NCBI GenBank assembly: GCA_900544945.1 | Contig: UQXG01000119.1 | Span: forward strand, 1 to 6,920 | Source: an uncultured Eubacteriales bacterium | GTDB taxonomy: Bacteria > Bacillota > Clostridia > Oscillospirales > Oscillospiraceae | Direction of reading: 5' to 3' | DNA: 6,920 nt | Shown: positions 1-6,778 of the stretch, piece by piece | How positions within the stretch are numbered: position 1 is the first letter of the stretch | Layout: every line of letters begins with the position of its first letter | Position numbers and translations under genes: made by a program | Notes under the pieces: generated by a model | The model's database searches: none | Told to the model about the DNA's origin: nothing | Seen by the model: the letters and a program-made list of their open reading frames with translations, nothing else

Positions 1-270
1 TCCTCTTCATTTGTCAACGGCTAAAGCCCACTTTTTCCAAAACCTGCCGCTTTTCGGAATTATGTCTCTTTTTCCAGGAAAATCCGGCCGGTTTCCTGCC
101 ATTATCCACAAAGGCTATCTTCCTCGGCAATTCCTGGTTTTTCCCGGAAGGATAGGTGTCCGCTCTGAGCAGAAGTACATTTTTCCGATAAGGCCTTCGG
201 TTATTTGATTCTTCTCCCGGCGGATTTCTCCCGGAAGATTTTGTCTGAATTATTATTCAGTATACCCTTA
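1..270. other. Left intergenic stretch, no convincing gene
   Basis: This stretch is pyrimidine-rich on the plus strand and has no reading frame with a plausible ribosome site; the only open frame (11-208, TTG start) has no Shine-Dalgarno sequence and no recognisable motif. Small palindromes are visible: 75-81 pairs with 92-98 (CAGGAAA/TTTCCTG) around a CCGGCCGG core with a two-base bulge; AAGGCCTT at 190-197; and CTGAAT-tatt-ATTCAG at 245-260. TCCCGG recurs three times between about 143 and 234. On the minus strand a TTGACA (12-17) sits at the very edge and could be the -35 box of a gene lying to the left, but its -10 box would be outside the window. Nothing here can be assigned a function. 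Confidence 0.5.
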
Positions 271-305
271 TAAAAATAACCCCACAGGTTTCCCTGTGGG
301 GTTAT
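271..305 (-). terminator. Intrinsic terminator of the SH3-repeat protein gene
   Basis: A perfect 13-bp stem is formed by 276-288 and 293-305 (on the minus strand ATAACCCCACAGG ... CCTGTGGGGTTAT) with a 4-nt loop. Read on the minus strand, the stem is followed directly by a T-rich tail (TTTTTATA, running down to about 270). It begins 11 bases after the TAA stop of the 317-3739 gene, the normal place for a factor-independent terminator. The plus-strand side has no T run after the stem, so termination should work mainly for minus-strand transcription. Confidence 0.9.
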
Positions 306-316
306 CGGCTTTGGCC

Positions 317-3300
317 TTACAGCAGGTCGTCGGTGCTGACCCAGCCCAGGTCGGTTCTAACCATCTTGCCCACCTGCTCGTAGATGTCCACAACGGACAT
401 TCTGGCGTAGGTTCCGGCAGTGGCGGTCTTGTTGACGTCGGTGTAAACCACGGTGTTGTCGTTGTAGACCACACGGGCGTCCACGGCGCCGTTGTTGCCG
501 GCAGGATCCAGATCCACATAGTACAGGTAGATCCAGCCTGCGTCGCAGCGACCCCAGGCCATGTTTTCGGCGATGGTGGTCTCGTAGATGACCAGAGCCG
601 CGCCGTTCTTCAGCTTGGTGGTGACGCTTGCGGAGGTAGAGGCGGAAGCACGGACATTGACGGTGTTGGCGTTGATGACCTTGCCCTTGTACTTGTAGCC
701 GGTGGTGGTGAAGCCGCCGGTACCGGTGTTGCCGGTATTGCCGATGCTGGGAGTAGAGGGAGTGGTGGGGGTGGAGGCCTCAGGCTTCTTCTCCTCCACA
801 TAGTACTTGCCCTCGGACATGTAGTCCAGACGGATCCAGCCGGTACCCTCATCGGTCTCAATCCGACCCCAGACCTTGTCCTTCTCGATGTTCAGAGCGG
901 TAACGCTGACCTGGTCGCCCTTCTTCAGAGCATCAATAACCTCGGCATCCTGAGAGCCGCTCTTGCGAACCTTCAGGGTATCCGCGCCGGTAAGGGTATG
1001 CACCTTCTCGTCCAGAGCAGTCAGCTGGATGTTGGACTCGGGGTCGATGATCCAGCCGTCGTTGGTACGGGCCCAGTAGGTGACGGAGGTAATGGTGGTG
1101 TAGGTCTTATCGCCGCCGAAGCTGTCCTCGTCGGACTTGATGGTGCGGGTCACTTCAGCCAGCTCGTGGATGGTGACGGCCGCGCCGTTGGATAGAGTGC
1201 GGACGGTGTTCTCGGCGATGGCATCCACCTCGGAGGGATCGTAGTTGATGGGCTCCTTGAAGACGGTCACGCCGTCGGTGTTGATGATCTTGCCGGTGTA
1301 GACAGCGGTGGTGGTGGTCTTGTCCACCTTATCCAGGTTGTCTACAGCGGTGCCCTTGGAAGGATCGGCAGTGGTGGTAGAGGAAGCGGGGTTGTAGGAA
1401 ACCATGGTGATGTAGTCCATGCAGACCCAGCCCTTGTCGGTGCGGCCCCACTTGCCGCCGTTGGCCAGCTCCAGAATCTGGACGGTGGTGCCGGGCAGCA
1501 GCTTGCCGACCGCGGCGTAGCCGGTGCCCGCGCCCTGGCGGACGTTCACGCCGGAGTAGGTATTGGCAACCACGCCGGTGCCGGTGCCGTCGGTGGTGAC
1601 GGTGTTGCCCTTGCTGTCAGTGGTGGTCTTGTTGCCGCCGACGGTGCCTTCCTTGACCTCCAGATACTTGGCGGAGACCCAGCCATCGCCGTTATAATCG
1701 TAGGTGCCGTTCTGGTTGGTATCCAGCTTATACCAGGACTTATCCTTCTTGGCCTCCCAGACCCGGACGGTGGTGCCCCGGTTCAGGGAGCCGATGACCG
1801 CGCCGTACAGAGCGCCGGTTTTCCGAACCTTGACGGTGTCCGTGTTGATGACGGTGGCGATCAGGCCGGTGTCATGGTCGTCACTGTCCTTGGTGTCCTC
1901 TTCAATCTTGATCTCGTTGGTACGCTTGACATACTTGCTGGCCAGGTTGATCCAGCCGGTCTTGTTGCCCACGTTATCGGACGCGATGGCCTTCTTCACG
2001 GTCATCTTGCCCCAGATGTTCTCGCCCACCAGGCGAACCTTGCTGACCTCCACTTCCACGCCCTTGCTCAGGGTGAAAGCCAGCTCCGCGCCGTCGCCGG
2101 CATTCTTACGGACATTGGTGGTATCGCTGACCACGGTGTACATCACGGGATCCAGATTCACATGGAAGCCGTTGTCGTCGCCCACGGCGTCGCCGGTCAT
2201 GGCGATGGCAATCCAGCCGCTTCTGACGGCGGTGGTAGCCTTGCCGTTCTTGTCCTTCTCGGGGTTCTTCCAGGTGATCTTGGCCCAGGTAGCCTTCTGG
2301 GCACCGTAGGAGCCAACGGACAGGCTGCTGATGGTGATATTGGTATCCTTGGGAACGTAGTCGTAAATATTGCCCTGGGCATCCTTATGGGCGACCTTGG
2401 CGGAGGCGTCGCCGGGGGCGGTATAGACGGTCACGTCGGCGTTGACGGAGCCGGTGAAGGCGTAGGCGCTGGCACCGGTATCGGTGATGGTCTTGCCGGA
2501 GACTTCCTTCAGTGTGGTGTAGGTCAGGCAGATCCAGCCCTTATCGCACTTGCCCCAACGGTGGCCGTTGACGGTCTTGATCTCGTAGATATCCACGGTG
2601 GCGCTCTTGGCCAGCGCACCCACGATCTTACCGTCGGTGCCCGCGCTGTCACGGACGTTCAGATAGCCGTTGTAGGAGACGGTAGCGGTGGCAATCACGC
2701 TGCCGGCAACGGCATCGGCCTTGGGGGTAGTGATCTTCACCCAGCCGCCTACGGAATCCACATAGCCCCAGCGGGTGCCGTTCGCGTCCAGGCAGTCCTT
2801 GGTGATCTCCACATCGCCGCTGACCTTGACGGTCTTGCCGTTCGCGTCCTTCAGCTCGGTGGGCTTGACCTCAGCGGCAATGTAGACCGTGGTGGAGGCC
2901 AGCTTCTTGACGGACAGCGTATACTTGGCATCCTCACCGGTGTTGCCGGCCACCTGCCAGTGGGCGTACAGGGTCTTGCCCGCGCAGTCGGCGTTCAGCT
3001 TGGGCATCCACTCGCCGCCGGTGGGATCGGTGTACCAGCCCAGAAGCTTGTTGCTGCCGTTGGTGGCGCTGATGTGATCGGCGGAGGCGGAGGCGTCAAA
3101 GCTCATGGTATAGGTCTCACCATTGCCCTGGGCAATCTTGCCGCCGTTGGCATCATAGGTGACCTTGGCAAAATTAGAGGGGATGGTATTGGAGTACTTG
3201 CCGTTGCAGTACATATTCACTTCCACCTGATGGCGGTTGTACTGCTTGTCGTTCAGGCTCTTCATGACGTTCAGCATCTCGTTGACGCCGGCCTTGCTCA

Positions 3301-3739
3301 CGATGGCGGTCTTCAGCGCGCCGGTGCCGGACATCCAGGAGGTGCCGTAGCCATGGCTGAACACCACCAGAGCGTCATGCTGACTCTGGGTCAGAGACAG
3401 CTTATTGTCAGAAGCAAAGCTGTTGACCTTCTTGTCCAGCTCGGCAAGATATGTACGCAGAGCGGCATCGGCCTTCTTCTCGGTGATGGTGTGCTTGTTC
3501 TCACTGGCCTTGGGCACACCGTAGGAGTCGAAGTGATGCTTCTCCTGGCATACCGTGCCGTAGCCCACACGGTACTCGGAGCCCGCCACATAGTAGCACT
3601 CCTTCTTAAAGGTTGTTAACTGCTTCAGAACCGTAATCGCCGCTTCGCTGATCTTCTGATCGGCAGCCATGGTGGTGACAGGCACCAGGCTGACCAGCAG
3701 AACGAGAGCCAGCAATGCGCATGCAAATCTCTTCTTCAT
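317..3739 (-). CDS. Secreted multi-SH3b protein with degenerate GH24 lysozyme-like domain and InlB B-repeat
   Basis: This 1140-residue exported protein probably binds the cell wall or extracellular glycans. Residues 1-26 are a signal peptide (MKKR, hydrophobic core, likely cleavage at TMAA|DQ). Residues 30-185 resemble GH24 phage-type lysozymes: VGYGT at 58-62, the ITxxxA helix start at 85-90, LTQSQHDALVVF at 116-127 and ExNMYxNGxYS at 173-183. The positions expected for the catalytic Glu, Asp and Thr are not conserved (about Lys45, Ala52, Arg57). Residues 192-262 are an InlB B-repeat (VTYDANGG ... GWYTDP ... LYAHW). From 272 to the end are about ten SH3-like units of about 55-100 residues, recognised by recurrent NVR/KVR strands and WGxxDxGW motifs (for example 394-403, 764-772, 1062-1070); the last is shortened. 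Thr/Gly- and Pro/Thr-rich linkers lie at 700-722 and 983-1013. There is no LPxTG sorting signal, SLH domain or C-terminal membrane anchor, so wall retention would rely on the SH3 units. The start is supported by AAAGGAG (3749-3755) nine bases upstream and by the signal peptide. It is a monocistronic gene with its own promoter and terminator. Confidence 0.88.
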   Translation of the reverse strand: MKKRFACALLALVLLVSLVPVTTMAADQKISEAAITVLKQLTTFKKECYYVAGSEYRVGYGTVCQEKHHFDSYGVPKASENKHTITEKKADAALRTYLAELDKKVNSFASDNKLSLTQSQHDALVVFSHGYGTSWMSGTGALKTAIVSKAGVNEMLNVMKSLNDKQYNRHQVEVNMYCNGKYSNTIPSNFAKVTYDANGGKIAQGNGETYTMSFDASASADHISATNGSNKLLGWYTDPTGGEWMPKLNADCAGKTLYAHWQVAGNTGEDAKYTLSVKKLASTTVYIAAEVKPTELKDANGKTVKVSGDVEITKDCLDANGTRWGYVDSVGGWVKITTPKADAVAGSVIATATVSYNGYLNVRDSAGTDGKIVGALAKSATVDIYEIKTVNGHRWGKCDKGWICLTYTTLKEVSGKTITDTGASAYAFTGSVNADVTVYTAPGDASAKVAHKDAQGNIYDYVPKDTNITISSLSVGSYGAQKATWAKITWKNPEKDKNGKATTAVRSGWIAIAMTGDAVGDDNGFHVNLDPVMYTVVSDTTNVRKNAGDGAELAFTLSKGVEVEVSKVRLVGENIWGKMTVKKAIASDNVGNKTGWINLASKYVKRTNEIKIEEDTKDSDDHDTGLIATVINTDTVKVRKTGALYGAVIGSLNRGTTVRVWEAKKDKSWYKLDTNQNGTYDYNGDGWVSAKYLEVKEGTVGGNKTTTDSKGNTVTTDGTGTGVVANTYSGVNVRQGAGTGYAAVGKLLPGTTVQILELANGGKWGRTDKGWVCMDYITMVSYNPASSTTTADPSKGTAVDNLDKVDKTTTTAVYTGKIINTDGVTVFKEPINYDPSEVDAIAENTVRTLSNGAAVTIHELAEVTRTIKSDEDSFGGDKTYTTITSVTYWARTNDGWIIDPESNIQLTALDEKVHTLTGADTLKVRKSGSQDAEVIDALKKGDQVSVTALNIEKDKVWGRIETDEGTGWIRLDYMSEGKYYVEEKKPEASTPTTPSTPSIGNTGNTGTGGFTTTGYKYKGKVINANTVNVRASASTSASVTTKLKNGAALVIYETTIAENMAWGRCDAGWIYLYYVDLDPAGNNGAVDARVVYNDNTVVYTDVNKTATAGTYARMSVVDIYEQVGKMVRTDLGWVSTDDLL

Positions 3740-3776
3740 AAGCTCTTACTCCTTTGTTTCTTATGTAAGTAACGGT

Positions 3777-3805
3777 ATTATAACAGACCTGTTTACAAAT
3801 TGCAA
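3777..3805 (-). promoter_or_regulatory. Sigma-A-type promoter of the SH3-repeat protein gene
   Basis: Read on the minus strand, TTGCAA (3800-3805) and a perfect TATAAT (3777-3782) are separated by exactly 17 bases. An A/T-rich block upstream of the -35 box (about 3811-3850) could act as an UP element. Transcription would start near 3770, giving a leader of about 30 bases that holds the AAAGGAG ribosome site (3749-3755). The match to the housekeeping consensus suggests strong, largely constitutive expression; no operator is obvious. Confidence 0.8.
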
Positions 3806-3973
3806 TACCTTTTTTGAAAATAATTACATTTTTGTTACTATCTTTTTCTTCCCTCGGATATCCCTTCCATGATAGCAGAAGGAAACGTCGAATTTTGTCA
3901 TTTTTTCCCAGAAAGAATGAAAAATCCGGATATCAGGCTGTAACTTCTTTCCCTTTTCCCCGGAAGCGTACCA

Positions 3974-4007
3974 TTGACAATCGGAAAAGCCCCTGATATA
4001 CTCAGGG
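3974..4007 (+). promoter_or_regulatory. mnmA promoter with a palindrome over the -10 box
   Basis: A consensus TTGACA (3974-3979) and TATACT (3997-4002) are separated by 17 bases, with an extended -10 TG at 3994-3995. The -10 box lies in the centre of a perfect inverted repeat, CCCTGA-TATAC-TCAGGG (3991-4007). Transcription should start near 4009, leaving a leader of about 23 bases with a GGAGG ribosome site (4020-4024), seven bases before the ATG. The palindrome could be a repressor operator, but it could also be chance; no matching second copy is seen in the window. Confidence 0.8.
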
Positions 4008-4031
4008 AAAGGAAACTTTGGAGGACACTAT

Positions 4032-5099
4032 ATGAACAATATGCGTGCGCTCATCGGCATGAGCGGCGGCGTGGACAGCTCGGTAGCTGCCCTTCTGATG
4101 AAGCAAGCGGGCTACGAGTGCATCGGCGCCACCATGCGCCTGTACGAAAACCCCACGGAAGTAAGCACCTGCTGCTCCCTGGAGGATGTGGAGGACGCCC
4201 GGGCGGTAGCCACGAAGCTCGGCATCCGGCACTACGCCTTTAATTTCACCGAGGATTTCGACCGGCAGGTCATGCGCAAATTCGCCGACAGCTACGAACA
4301 GGGTCTGACCCCCAATCCCTGCATTGACTGCAACCGGTATCTGAAATTTGACCGGCTGCTCCGCCGGGCTCTGGAGCTGGGCTGCGATTGGGTGGTCTCC
4401 GGCCACTATGCCCGGATCCGGCAGGAAAAGGGGCGCTACCTATTATATAAGGCGGCGGATGTGACCAAAGATCAGACCTATTTTCTGGCCTGCCTGAATC
4501 AGCAGCAGCTATCGCACATTCAGTTCCCCCTGGGAGAGCTGACAAAGACTCAGGTTCGGGAAATCGCCGCGGAAAACGGCTTTATTAACGCCCGGAAGCG
4601 GGATAGTCAGGACATCTGCTTTGTCCCCGGCGGGGATTACGGGGAATTTTTGCAGCGGTACACCGGAAAAGTCTACCCCCAGGGAGATTTCCTGGATTTA
4701 CAGGGCAATGTGGTAGGCCGTCACCGGGGCGCTGTCTGCTACACGAAGGGTCAGCGGAAGCACCTGGGGCTTGCCTTGGGCGCGCCGGTGTATGTGTGCG
4801 GCAAGGATATGGCTCAAAATACCGTTACCGTCGGCCCCAACGAAGCTCTCTTCTCCCCTGCTCTTCGGGCAAACGACTGGTGCTGGTATCCCTTTGAAAC
4901 CCTGGAAAAGCCCCAAAAAGTCACGGTCAAAACCCGGCACAGTCAGTTTGAGCAGCCGGGCACGGTTTATCCGGAGGAAAACGGCTTTGCCCGGGTGGAA
5001 TTTGACGACCCCCAGCGAGCCGTCACCCCCGGCCAGGCAGTGGTGCTCTACGACGGCGACATGGTAGTCGGCGGCGGCACCATTACCGAGGCATTGTGA
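4032..5099 (+). CDS. mnmA: tRNA-specific 2-thiouridylase MnmA
   Basis: MnmA puts the 2-thio group on wobble U34 of tRNA-Lys, -Glu and -Gln in the cytoplasm. It adenylates the base with ATP, then transfers sulfur from a persulfide supplied by a cysteine desulfurase. The protein is 355 residues, close to the family norm (E. coli 368). The N-terminal PP-loop SGGVDSS is at residues 11-17, GHYAR at 124-128 and KDQTYFL at 146-152. The catalytic cysteine equivalent to E. coli Cys102 is Cys100 in NPCIDCNRYLKF, and the partner equivalent to Cys199 is Cys196 in DICFVPGGDYGEFL. Cys97 makes a CxxC with Cys100, and CCSLEDVEDAR lies at 47-57. The C-terminal beta-barrel region ends with FDDPQRAVTPGQAVVLYDGD at 324-343. 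The ATG is chosen because GGAGG lies seven bases upstream; the next Met (residue 4) would be less well spaced. The gene stands alone with its own promoter, divergent from the SH3 gene and convergent with glpK; no desulfurase gene is adjacent here. Confidence 0.97.
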   Translation: MNNMRALIGMSGGVDSSVAALLMKQAGYECIGATMRLYENPTEVSTCCSLEDVEDARAVATKLGIRHYAFNFTEDFDRQVMRKFADSYEQGLTPNPCIDCNRYLKFDRLLRRALELGCDWVVSGHYARIRQEKGRYLLYKAADVTKDQTYFLACLNQQQLSHIQFPLGELTKTQVREIAAENGFINARKRDSQDICFVPGGDYGEFLQRYTGKVYPQGDFLDLQGNVVGRHRGAVCYTKGQRKHLGLALGAPVYVCGKDMAQNTVTVGPNEALFSPALRANDWCWYPFETLEKPQKVTVKTRHSQFEQPGTVYPEENGFARVEFDDPQRAVTPGQAVVLYDGDMVVGGGTITEAL

Positions 5100-5109
5100 C
5101 CTGCTAAAA

Positions 5110-5210
5110 TACGGAAAACTATCGAAAAATCCTGTAGGGGCGGCCATTGGCCGCCCGCTTACTTTGAAAAATTTCCGTAAAAGAATGGGCGGCCATTGGC
5201 CGCCCCTACA
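5110..5210. repeat. Paired inverted GC-rich palindromic repeat (REP/MITE-like) between mnmA and glpK
   Basis: Two copies of a 19-bp near-perfect palindrome, GGGCGGCCATTGGCCGCCC, lie at 5138-5156 and 5187-5205. Each can fold alone (nine-base arms around one T). Each is flanked on its outer side by the same five bases (TGTAG at 5133-5137; CTACA at 5206-5210), so 5133-5156 and 5187-5210 are also inverted copies of each other, matching at every position except the central base. The 30-base spacer is A/T-rich. TACGGAAA at 5110-5117 is complementary to TTTCCGTA at 5172-5179, giving an alternative fold. It codes for nothing credible. The organisation is that of a small dispersed intergenic repeat; similar GTAGGGGCGGCC units are, from memory, frequent in gut Clostridia genomes. 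It may also help end mnmA transcription. Confidence 0.75.
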
Positions 5211-5235
5211 TTCCTGAATGAAGAATTTCCAAAAG

Positions 5236-5270
5236 CAGTGGGGCCGCAATTCCGTTTTGCGGCTCCGCTG
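5236..5270. terminator. Bidirectional terminator hairpin shared by convergent mnmA and glpK
   Basis: CAGTGGGGCCGCAA (5236-5249) pairs with TTGCGGCTCCGCTG (5257-5270), a 14-bp stem with two G-T wobbles and a 7-nt loop. Outside it, ATGAAGAA (5218-5225) is complementary to TTCTTCAT (5271-5278), which can lengthen the structure; that outer arm overlaps the glpK stop codon. Read on the minus strand the stem is followed by CTTTTGG, and on the plus strand by TTCTTCATT, so both T tails are weak. Its position 137 bases after the mnmA stop and 4 bases after the glpK stop fits a terminator, mainly for glpK. Confidence 0.65.
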
Positions 5271-5274
5271 TTCT

Positions 5275-6771
5275 TCATTCCTCCCGGGCCCAGCCCAGGG
5301 CGCATTTCACCGCCCGGTTCCAGCCCCGCAGACGCCCTTCACGCTCCGCCGGGTCAATGGCCGGGACGAAGGTGCGCTCGATGGCCCAGTTTTTCCGCAC
5401 ATCCTCCCGGCTTTTCCAGTAGCCCACGGCAAGACCCGCTAAATATGCCGCCCCCATGGCGGTAGTCTCCACGCACTTGGGACGGAGCACCGGGCCGTCA
5501 ATGAGATCCGCCTGGGTCTGCATCAGATAGTTGTTGGCGGAGGCACCGCCGTCTGCCTTCAGTGCCGTCAGCCGGATGCCGGAATCTGCCTCCATAGCCC
5601 GGAGCACATCCCGGGTCTGATAGCACAGGCTGTCCAGGGTAGCCCGGATGATGTGATACCGATTCACCCCCCGGGTCAATCCCACAATGGCTCCCCGGGC
5701 GTACTGATCCCAGTGGGGCGCTCCCAGGCCGGTAAAGGCCGGCACCACATAGCAGCCGTTGGTATCTTCCACCTTCTGCGCCAGATACTCGGACTCCGGG
5801 GCGGATTCGATGAGGTGCAGCTCGTCCCGAAGCCATTGCAGTGCCGCCCCAGCCACGAAAATGGAACCCTCCAAGGCGTACTCCACTTCCCCGTCCAGAC
5901 CCCAGGCAATGGTAGTCACCAGGCCGTTCCGGCTGAAAACCGGCTTTTTGCCCGTATTCATCAGCAAAAAGCAACCGGTACCGTAGGTGTTCTTCGCTTC
6001 TCCGGGGCTGAAGCAGGTCTGACCGAAAAGAGCCGCCTGCTGATCCCCCGCCGCTCCCGCAATGGGAATTGCCGCCCCGAAGAACTGGGGAAGGGCATAG
6101 CCGTACAGGCCGCTGCTGGGCTTCACCTCCGGAAGCATACACCGGGGGATATTCAGCTCTTTCAGAATCTCCTCGTCCCAGCACAGGGTATTGATGTTAA
6201 AGAGCATGGTCCGGGAGGCGTTGGAATCGTCCGTTACATGGACTTTCCCGCCGGTAAGCTTCCAGATGAGCCAGGTTTCCACCGTGCCGAAGCACAGCTC
6301 TCCCCGCTCTGCCCGGGCTCGCGCGCCGGGCACGTTTTCCAGAATCCAGCGCAGCTTGGTGCCGGAAAAATAGGCGTCGATGACCAGTCCCGTTTTTGCC
6401 CGGAAGGCATCCGTCAGCCCTCTGGCCTTCAATTCGTCACAATACCGGCTGGTTCGGCGACACTGCCAGACGATGGCACGGCAGATGGGCTCACCGGTTT
6501 TCTTATCCCAGACCACGGTGGTTTCCCGCTGGTTGGTAATACCGATGGCGGCAATGCTCCCCGGGGTGGCTCCGATGTTTTCCATGGCCTGCCGGGCCAC
6601 CTCCAGCTGGGTAGACCAGATCTCATTGGCATCGTGCTCCACCCAGCCGGGCTGGGGGAAATACTGAGTGAACTCCTTCTGAGCCATGGAGCAGACCTCA
6701 CCTGCGGCGTTAAAGAGAATGCACCGGTTGGACGTAGTACCCGCGTCCAGAGCCATGATATATTTTTCCAC
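5275..6771 (-). CDS. glpK: Glycerol kinase GlpK
   Basis: GlpK is a cytoplasmic FGGY-family kinase that phosphorylates glycerol with ATP to sn-glycerol 3-phosphate, trapping glycerol for glycolysis and lipid synthesis. The frame is open up to an ATG at 6859, but the start is taken as GTG 6769-6771: AAAGGAGG (6779-6786) lies seven bases upstream, and the resulting N-terminus (M)EKYIMALDAGTTSNR aligns residue for residue with known GlpKs. This gives 498 residues, the usual length. Visible motifs are the phosphate-binding DAGTTSNR (9-16), glycerol-contact Arg83-Glu84 in NQRETT, Tyr134 in DAYFSGTK, catalytic Asp243 in AGDQQAALFGQ, KNTYGTGCFLLMNTG (260-274), VPAFTGLGAPHWD (343-355) and LKADGGASANNYLMQ (404-418). 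The loop before AGDQQ reads LPQFFGAAIP, with Gln229 where lactic-acid bacteria have the HPr-phosphorylated His. It is convergent with mnmA. No glpF, glpD or glpR gene is in view, though they may lie beyond the right edge. No clear promoter is seen upstream. Confidence 0.97.
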   Translation of the reverse strand: MEKYIMALDAGTTSNRCILFNAAGEVCSMAQKEFTQYFPQPGWVEHDANEIWSTQLEVARQAMENIGATPGSIAAIGITNQRETTVVWDKKTGEPICRAIVWQCRRTSRYCDELKARGLTDAFRAKTGLVIDAYFSGTKLRWILENVPGARARAERGELCFGTVETWLIWKLTGGKVHVTDDSNASRTMLFNINTLCWDEEILKELNIPRCMLPEVKPSSGLYGYALPQFFGAAIPIAGAAGDQQAALFGQTCFSPGEAKNTYGTGCFLLMNTGKKPVFSRNGLVTTIAWGLDGEVEYALEGSIFVAGAALQWLRDELHLIESAPESEYLAQKVEDTNGCYVVPAFTGLGAPHWDQYARGAIVGLTRGVNRYHIIRATLDSLCYQTRDVLRAMEADSGIRLTALKADGGASANNYLMQTQADLIDGPVLRPKCVETTAMGAAYLAGLAVGYWKSREDVRKNWAIERTFVPAIDPAEREGRLRGWNRAVKCALGWAREE

Positions 6772-6778
6772 GGGAATG

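Noticed and set aside
12..17. TTGACA on the minus strand as a -35 box for a gene to the left
   Set aside because: The matching -10 box would lie outside the window, so the promoter cannot be judged; it is noted only in the left-edge entry.
11..208. Possible 65-residue plus-strand protein at the left edge
   Set aside because: It needs a TTG start without any Shine-Dalgarno sequence, its composition is that of translated AT-rich spacer, and it contains several small palindromes.
1874..3619. Long plus-strand open frame (581 residues), and another at 296-1195 (299 residues), opposite the SH3 protein gene
   Set aside because: Both are Gly/Val/Leu-rich, have no ribosome site or recognisable domain and are explained by GC-rich codon use in the real minus-strand gene, which has a signal peptide, domains, promoter and terminator.
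3855..3934. Direct repeat CGGATATC at 3855-3862 and 3927-3934 in the divergent intergenic region
   Set aside because: Eight bases repeated 72 bases apart could easily be chance, and neither copy is placed relative to a promoter in a telling way.
3814..3996. Possible small plus-strand protein with a hydrophobic N-terminus between the divergent genes
   Set aside because: The hydrophobic residues come from a T-rich tract, there is no ribosome site, and the frame contains the -35 box of the mnmA promoter.
4698..5249. Minus-strand open frame of 183 residues covering the end of mnmA and the repeat
   Set aside because: It overlaps mnmA antisense and runs through the palindromic repeat and the terminator hairpin; no domain or ribosome site is seen.
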